Positions 60,230 to 64,000 of a stretch of DNA of 64,000 nt are shown here, in pieces (position 1 is the first letter of the stretch; every line of letters starts with the position of its first letter). The translations under genes were made by a program, and so were the position numbers. The notes beneath the pieces are model-generated. The model made no database searches. It saw only the letters and a list, made by a program, of their open reading frames with translations, and was not told the DNA's origin. The stretch is from Macrotis lagotis (taxonomy: Eukaryota > Chordata > Mammalia > Peramelemorphia > Peramelidae), in contig NC_133664.1 of the NCBI RefSeq assembly GCF_037893015.1, positions 130,051,742-130,115,741 on the forward strand, given 5' to 3'.

Positions 60230-60308
60230 AAGGCAGTTTTGCATAGTGGATAGGATGCTAGTCTTGGAGTTAGATTCAGACTCAAATCTTGCTTCAATCA
60301 TATGACTT
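60230..60308 (+). mobile_element. CORE-SINE head fragment
   Basis: 'tgcatagtggataggatgct', 'cttggagttagattcagact', then cut off by L1 at about 60309. Confidence 0.6.
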
Positions 60309-61035
60309 TGAGTTATACTGCACACCTATCAGAGTGGCTAAATTGATAGAAGAATGAAATAACAAATGTTGGTGGGTATGTGGAAAAATCAGGACACTTA
60401 AAAGACTTTTGGTGGAACTGTGAAATGATCCAACCATTTTGGAGAACAGTCTAGAATTGTGTCCAAAGAGTTTAAAAAAATTGTATATATTCTTTAACCC
60501 AGAAATATCATTATTAGATCCATTTCCCAAGGTGATCAGTGGAAAAAAGAAAAGAATCTATATGTTTTACAACATTTATAGAAACTCTCTTTGTGATGGC
60601 AAAGAAATGGAAACTGAAGGGATGCCCATTGAATGGAGAATGACTGAATAAGTTGTGGCATAGCTTGTGATGGAATACTACTGTGCTGTAAGAAATGATG
60701 AGCAGATTGATTTTAGAAAAAAAATTGAGATATTTGCATGAAATAATGAAAAGTGAAATGAGTTGAACAAGAGAAGATTGTATATTGTAATAATAATATT
60801 GTTTGAAGAACAATTGTGAACAACCAAGTTATTCTGAGTATTATAAATATTCAAATCAAATACAAAGGAACCTATAACGGAAAGAGAAAGAACTGATATG
60901 GTTTTACATAATATGGTTTTACATGTATTTATATACCTGTTTCAAATGGTGACCTTCTCAGCATGGGGATGGAGGAAGAGAGATACTTCAGAACTTAAAA
61001 TATAATTCCCCCCCCAATTAAATAAAAATATCTTG
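60309..61035 (+). mobile_element. L1 3' region
   Basis: 'acacctatcagagtggctaa', 'caaatgttggtgggtatgtg', 'ctctttgtgatggcaaagaa', 'gcccattgaatggagaatga' and the A-rich 3' end give ~725 bp of marsupial L1 in sense order. Confidence 0.75.
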
Positions 61036-61059
61036 TTCCAGATACTTAGTAATACAGCG

Positions 61060-61198
61060 ATCATTGTCACATCACATCACATCACAAATGTCACTATATT
61101 ACCCACCTTTCTTGACTATTATAATAGCCTCCTATAAGCTCTTACTGACTAAGATTTATCCTCTTTTCCTTTCATATTGCTGACAGACTAATCTTTCT
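61060..61198 (+). mobile_element. L2-type LINE, left part (interrupted by L1)
   Basis: 'ttgactattataatagcctc' and 'ctgacagactaatctttct' are L2 landmarks that continue after the L1 at 61840. A short (TCACA)n run at 61069-61086 precedes. Confidence 0.6.
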
Positions 61199-61453
61199 CC
61201 TTTTTTATAATTCTATTTTTTCCAATTACATATAAAGATTTTCAACATTTTCAACATTCAGTTTTTGTAATATTTTTGAGTTCCAAATTTTCCTTCATCC
61301 TTCTTTTTCCTCTCTCCTCTCCAGGACTGCAAATGATTGGTTATATATGATCATGTAAGATCCATTTCTATATTAGTCATGTTGTGAAAGAATCAAAACT
61401 AATGGGGAAAACCATGAGAAATAAAAAAAATAAATTTGAAAAAGTGAAAATAG

Positions 61454-61590
61454 TTGGGGGGGAACTAGGTGACTCAATGAATTATAATTCTGGAGTCAGG
61501 ATAGCCTGAGTTCTTATCTGGAACCCTTGATACTTATGAACTGAGTGACTATGGCAACCCATTGCCTTGCAAAAACCAAAAGAAAAGAAA
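61454..61590 (+). mobile_element. WSINE1-like SINE nested in L1
   Basis: 'gggaactaggtgactcaatg', 'tctggagtcaggatagcctg', 'attgccttgcaaaaaccaaa' followed by an A-rich tail. AAAATAG at 61447-61453 and 61591-61597 is a possible 7 bp target duplication. Confidence 0.7.
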
Positions 61591-61659
61591 AAAATAGTAT
61601 GCTTTGCTCTGCATTTAGCCTCCATATTTCCTTCTCTGGATGTGGATAATATTTTCCAT

Positions 61660-61715
61660 GACAAATGGAAACTGTCTTTGGTTACTGGACAAATGGAAAC
61701 TGTCTTTGGTTACTG
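61660..61715 (+). repeat. Perfect 28 bp tandem duplication inside L1
   Basis: Two identical 28-mers begin GACAAATGGAAACTGTCTTT with no spacer. Other L1 copies here show no such duplication. Confidence 0.95.
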
Positions 61716-61839
61716 TGTGGTTGAGAAGAGCTGTCTATCATAATTGATCATCACATAATACTGCTGTTGCTGTATACAATATTCTCTTGGTTCTGCTCAC
61801 CTCACTCAGTATCATTTCATGTAACAGATTAATCTTTCT

Positions 61840-62200
61840 TATGCATAGGTATGCCTCATGACTTTTTCACTCAAAAATGTTCAATGACCAATTAAGTAAA
61901 ATGCAGATACCTTTGCCTGGCACTTAAGACTTCATATTCTTGATCTTTTCCAGGTTTAGATTGTATTATGTCCTGTCAAGTATTTTATTCTTCAGCAAAA
62001 CTGGACTACTCTCAGTCCCTTATCATGTCCTGTACTTTCCCAACTCCATTCATTTGTTCTTGTTCTTTCCTAGGCTAATATATTTTTTCTTTTCCCTCCA
62101 GTTGAATTTCTACCTATCCTTTAAAACTCAATTTAAACTTTTCCTCATCAGTGAGGCTTTTGTGATGCTCCAATAGCAAAATTCCCCCCCAGACTTTTAC
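61840..62200 (+). mobile_element. L2-type LINE, right part
   Basis: 'tttgcctggcacttaagact', 'aaaactggactactctcagt', 'ctttaaaactcaatttaaac', 'catcagtgaggcttttgtga' continue L2 from the break at 61198. Its 3' end may be the piece at 62285-62400. Confidence 0.65.
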
Positions 62201-62284
62201 TAGCATCTCTTTTTGTGCATCCTGATACATTTATTCTATATAATTTTATTCCATGGCTATCCATGTATGTGTCATCATCATTGT

Positions 62285-62400
62285 ACTAGACCAAGAACTT
62301 TAAGAGGACAAAAACTTTGTCTTGTAATGAATTTTGTGTCTTGTCTAGCATCCAGCACACTTTAAAAATAATATTGAATTTTTTTTATATCAATGAACTG
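62285..62400 (+). mobile_element. L2-type 3' end, diverged
   Basis: 'gaccaagaactttaagagga', 'caaaaactttgtcttgtaat', 'ttgtctagcatccagcacac'. Confidence 0.5.
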
Positions 62401-64000
62401 TCTACACTGCAAGAAAATTGTTAAGAAATTAAAAATACTAGTTCTACCACTCCTGAGGCTCTCTTAATGAACCATGGTGAATTGGATTGAATAAATCTCT
62501 TGGTCTTGCCCAGTTTTGTCCAACACATATTGTTACAGACTAGGCTACTCCCTCTAAAGTGAGAGAATGAGGAAGACATGGATTGGCTGCCAAGCCTGGA
62601 GGTACTTTAGTAGATTGGCTACAAATTGGCATCATTGGATGAAGAACTGGGTGTCAGGGTATGCAAGGAAAATGCCTCAAATTGTTAGTACTCTCCAGTT
62701 GCTGAATTAATTTTCTGTCATTCTGGTATCCTCTAACTCAAGGAAAAAATCATATTGAATGAAGACATTTCTACTCTCATTTAGAATGAGCCACAGAATA
62801 GATAAGAGGGCAAATTTGTCCAAACAAGGGAATTAATTGAATATTCTGATTTGCCTGCAAAATCTCACTTCCACTTCTCAAATCATGTGACTGGATCTTG
62901 GGCAATCATAACCATGTTTAATGAAGAGCACAGGACACCAAGAATGGACAGTGGGGTGAGCATGGGAAATATAGACAAATAATTAAAGAGAATGAGAGAT
63001 ATAAAATAGGCATGTGTAAAGTCCTGGGATAGGAAGCATGATACAGAAATGTATTTTGAAGTCATTACATAATTTCTGTGCAAAGAGATGGTGAGTTGAT
63101 ATGCCTTTTAGAGAGTTTCCAAGTGCAACTTGTACCTGTAAATAAATGCCATACAATTGCCAAAGGATTTACTGTAATGTGCAGGTCCTTCTGTTGGTCT
63201 CTGGACTTTTTCTAAGTGCCAATGGAGAATGTAGGCAGTCCCTTGGTTATTCCTTTACTTCAGTTATTGTGTTAATCCATCTTTTTTTTTTCTGGGTCAT
63301 ACATTTCTTTGATGATGTCCTTTATACCCATCATACCTTTTCAATGCTCTTTGGGAGTTGAAACAATGTAAAAAAAATAAAAAAACTGTAAATGAAAATA
63401 GGACCAATTACTACTGCCTCCATTAGTCCCCTATAAGTAATTTTAGACAACTTAACAAACTACTCACTGATTTTTTTAAAAAATAATTGTTGTTTTAAAG
63501 ACTTTTAGCATCCTAGCAGGTCTTACCATTTCATTGCTTTCCTCATCAAATCTGGCTTTTCTACAGCTCCCTTCCTTTTACATAGATCTTGTTCATATTA
63601 CTTTTAATATTCAACTCTTTTACATATAAAGTAAAATTCATAAAGCTTTGCATTCATTTATAGGAATATACACCAAGTCTTACATATTTGCTAAATTATA
63701 TAGTTATTGACTTTTAATATACTTTCTTTTGGAAGACATAAGTGTGTCATCAAAGTTAAGATTAATACTGGAGAGAACTCTGTCTTTTGTCAAAATGTTT
63801 TCAAACTTCATCTTCATGCCCAATTCTCTGAATTGTCTTTTTAACCAAGTATTCAGAGAAAGAAGTGCTCTATAAACTTGAAAAGAATGCATTACATTTA
63901 AATGTATTCCCAAGGGACTGGAATTTATGAAAAATGATTCCTGTTGAGACATACTTTATTCCATTACTCCATTCATCAGCCTGTCTCAAGAACTAAAACT
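62401..64000. other. Noncoding, no feature recognised
   Basis: Unique AT-rich intergenic sequence to the window edge. No exon, RNA gene or repeat that I can name. Confidence 0.4.

Larger units (their letters stand above)
61199..61823 (-). mobile_element. L1 3' end nested in L2, with target-site duplication
   Basis: Starts with the T-rich complement of the A tail, then 'atattagtcatgttgtgaaa', 'agtatgctttgctctgcatt', 'cttggttctgctcacctcac'. ACAGAYTAATCTTTCT at 61183-61198 and 61824-61839 flanks it with one mismatch in 16, the target-site duplication. Confidence 0.8.

Overview
The window is vertebrate genomic DNA and reads as marsupial. Evidence: vertebrate gene structure, abundant CORE-SINEs of the MIR/THER/MAR type with the marsupial 3' region (AAGAAAACCCCAAAT), a second SINE type ending TTGCCTTGCAAAAACCTAAAA (WSINE1-like, as I remember it from Australian marsupials), marsupial-type L1 3' ends, and many decayed L2 and CR1/L3 LINEs. 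An Australian (dasyurid-like) marsupial is my best inference. It rests on remembered repeat consensus sequences, not on a search.

Layout. The first 18.4 kb is unusually poor in transposons and holds one protein-coding gene, FEZF1, on the + strand. FEZF1 encodes a forebrain zinc-finger repressor. Its CDS is 11233-12042, 12216-12350, 12648-12780 and 13264-13601, giving 471 aa with an Eh1 repressor motif and six C2H2 fingers. Intron 1 appears to be a GC-AG intron. The gene sits on a CpG island (about 9.1-11.8 kb) with G-quadruplex-prone tracts, a long (GT)n run and a perfect palindromic CRE. This island probably also drives a divergent antisense lncRNA (FEZF1-AS1 by synteny), which I could not delimit. 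A smaller CpG-rich pocket with a splice donor at about 5 kb may be a distal 5' exon. The first 400 bases carry two polyadenylation signals and could be the 3' end of the upstream gene (CADPS2 by human synteny).

From about 18.4 kb to the end I see no functional protein-coding gene. The stretch is intergenic and packed with L2, CR1/L3, L1 and CORE-SINE copies, often nested (for example L2 > L1 > SINE at 61.1-62.2 kb). It also holds long simple repeats, including a ~680 bp hexanucleotide array at 39.7-40.4 kb and a ~330 bp polypyrimidine tract at 57.8-58.1 kb. Two retrocopies of cellular RNAs are recognisable: a frameshifted processed RPS20 pseudogene at 53.0-53.5 kb and a decayed 7SL (SRP) RNA copy at 23.3-23.6 kb.

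There is no sign of a novel multi-gene system. The observations most worth checking are the GC-AG intron, the N-terminal insertion in FEZF1, the candidate distal exon and enhancers, the hexamer array, the 7SL copy, and several clean nested-insertion histories with target-site duplications.
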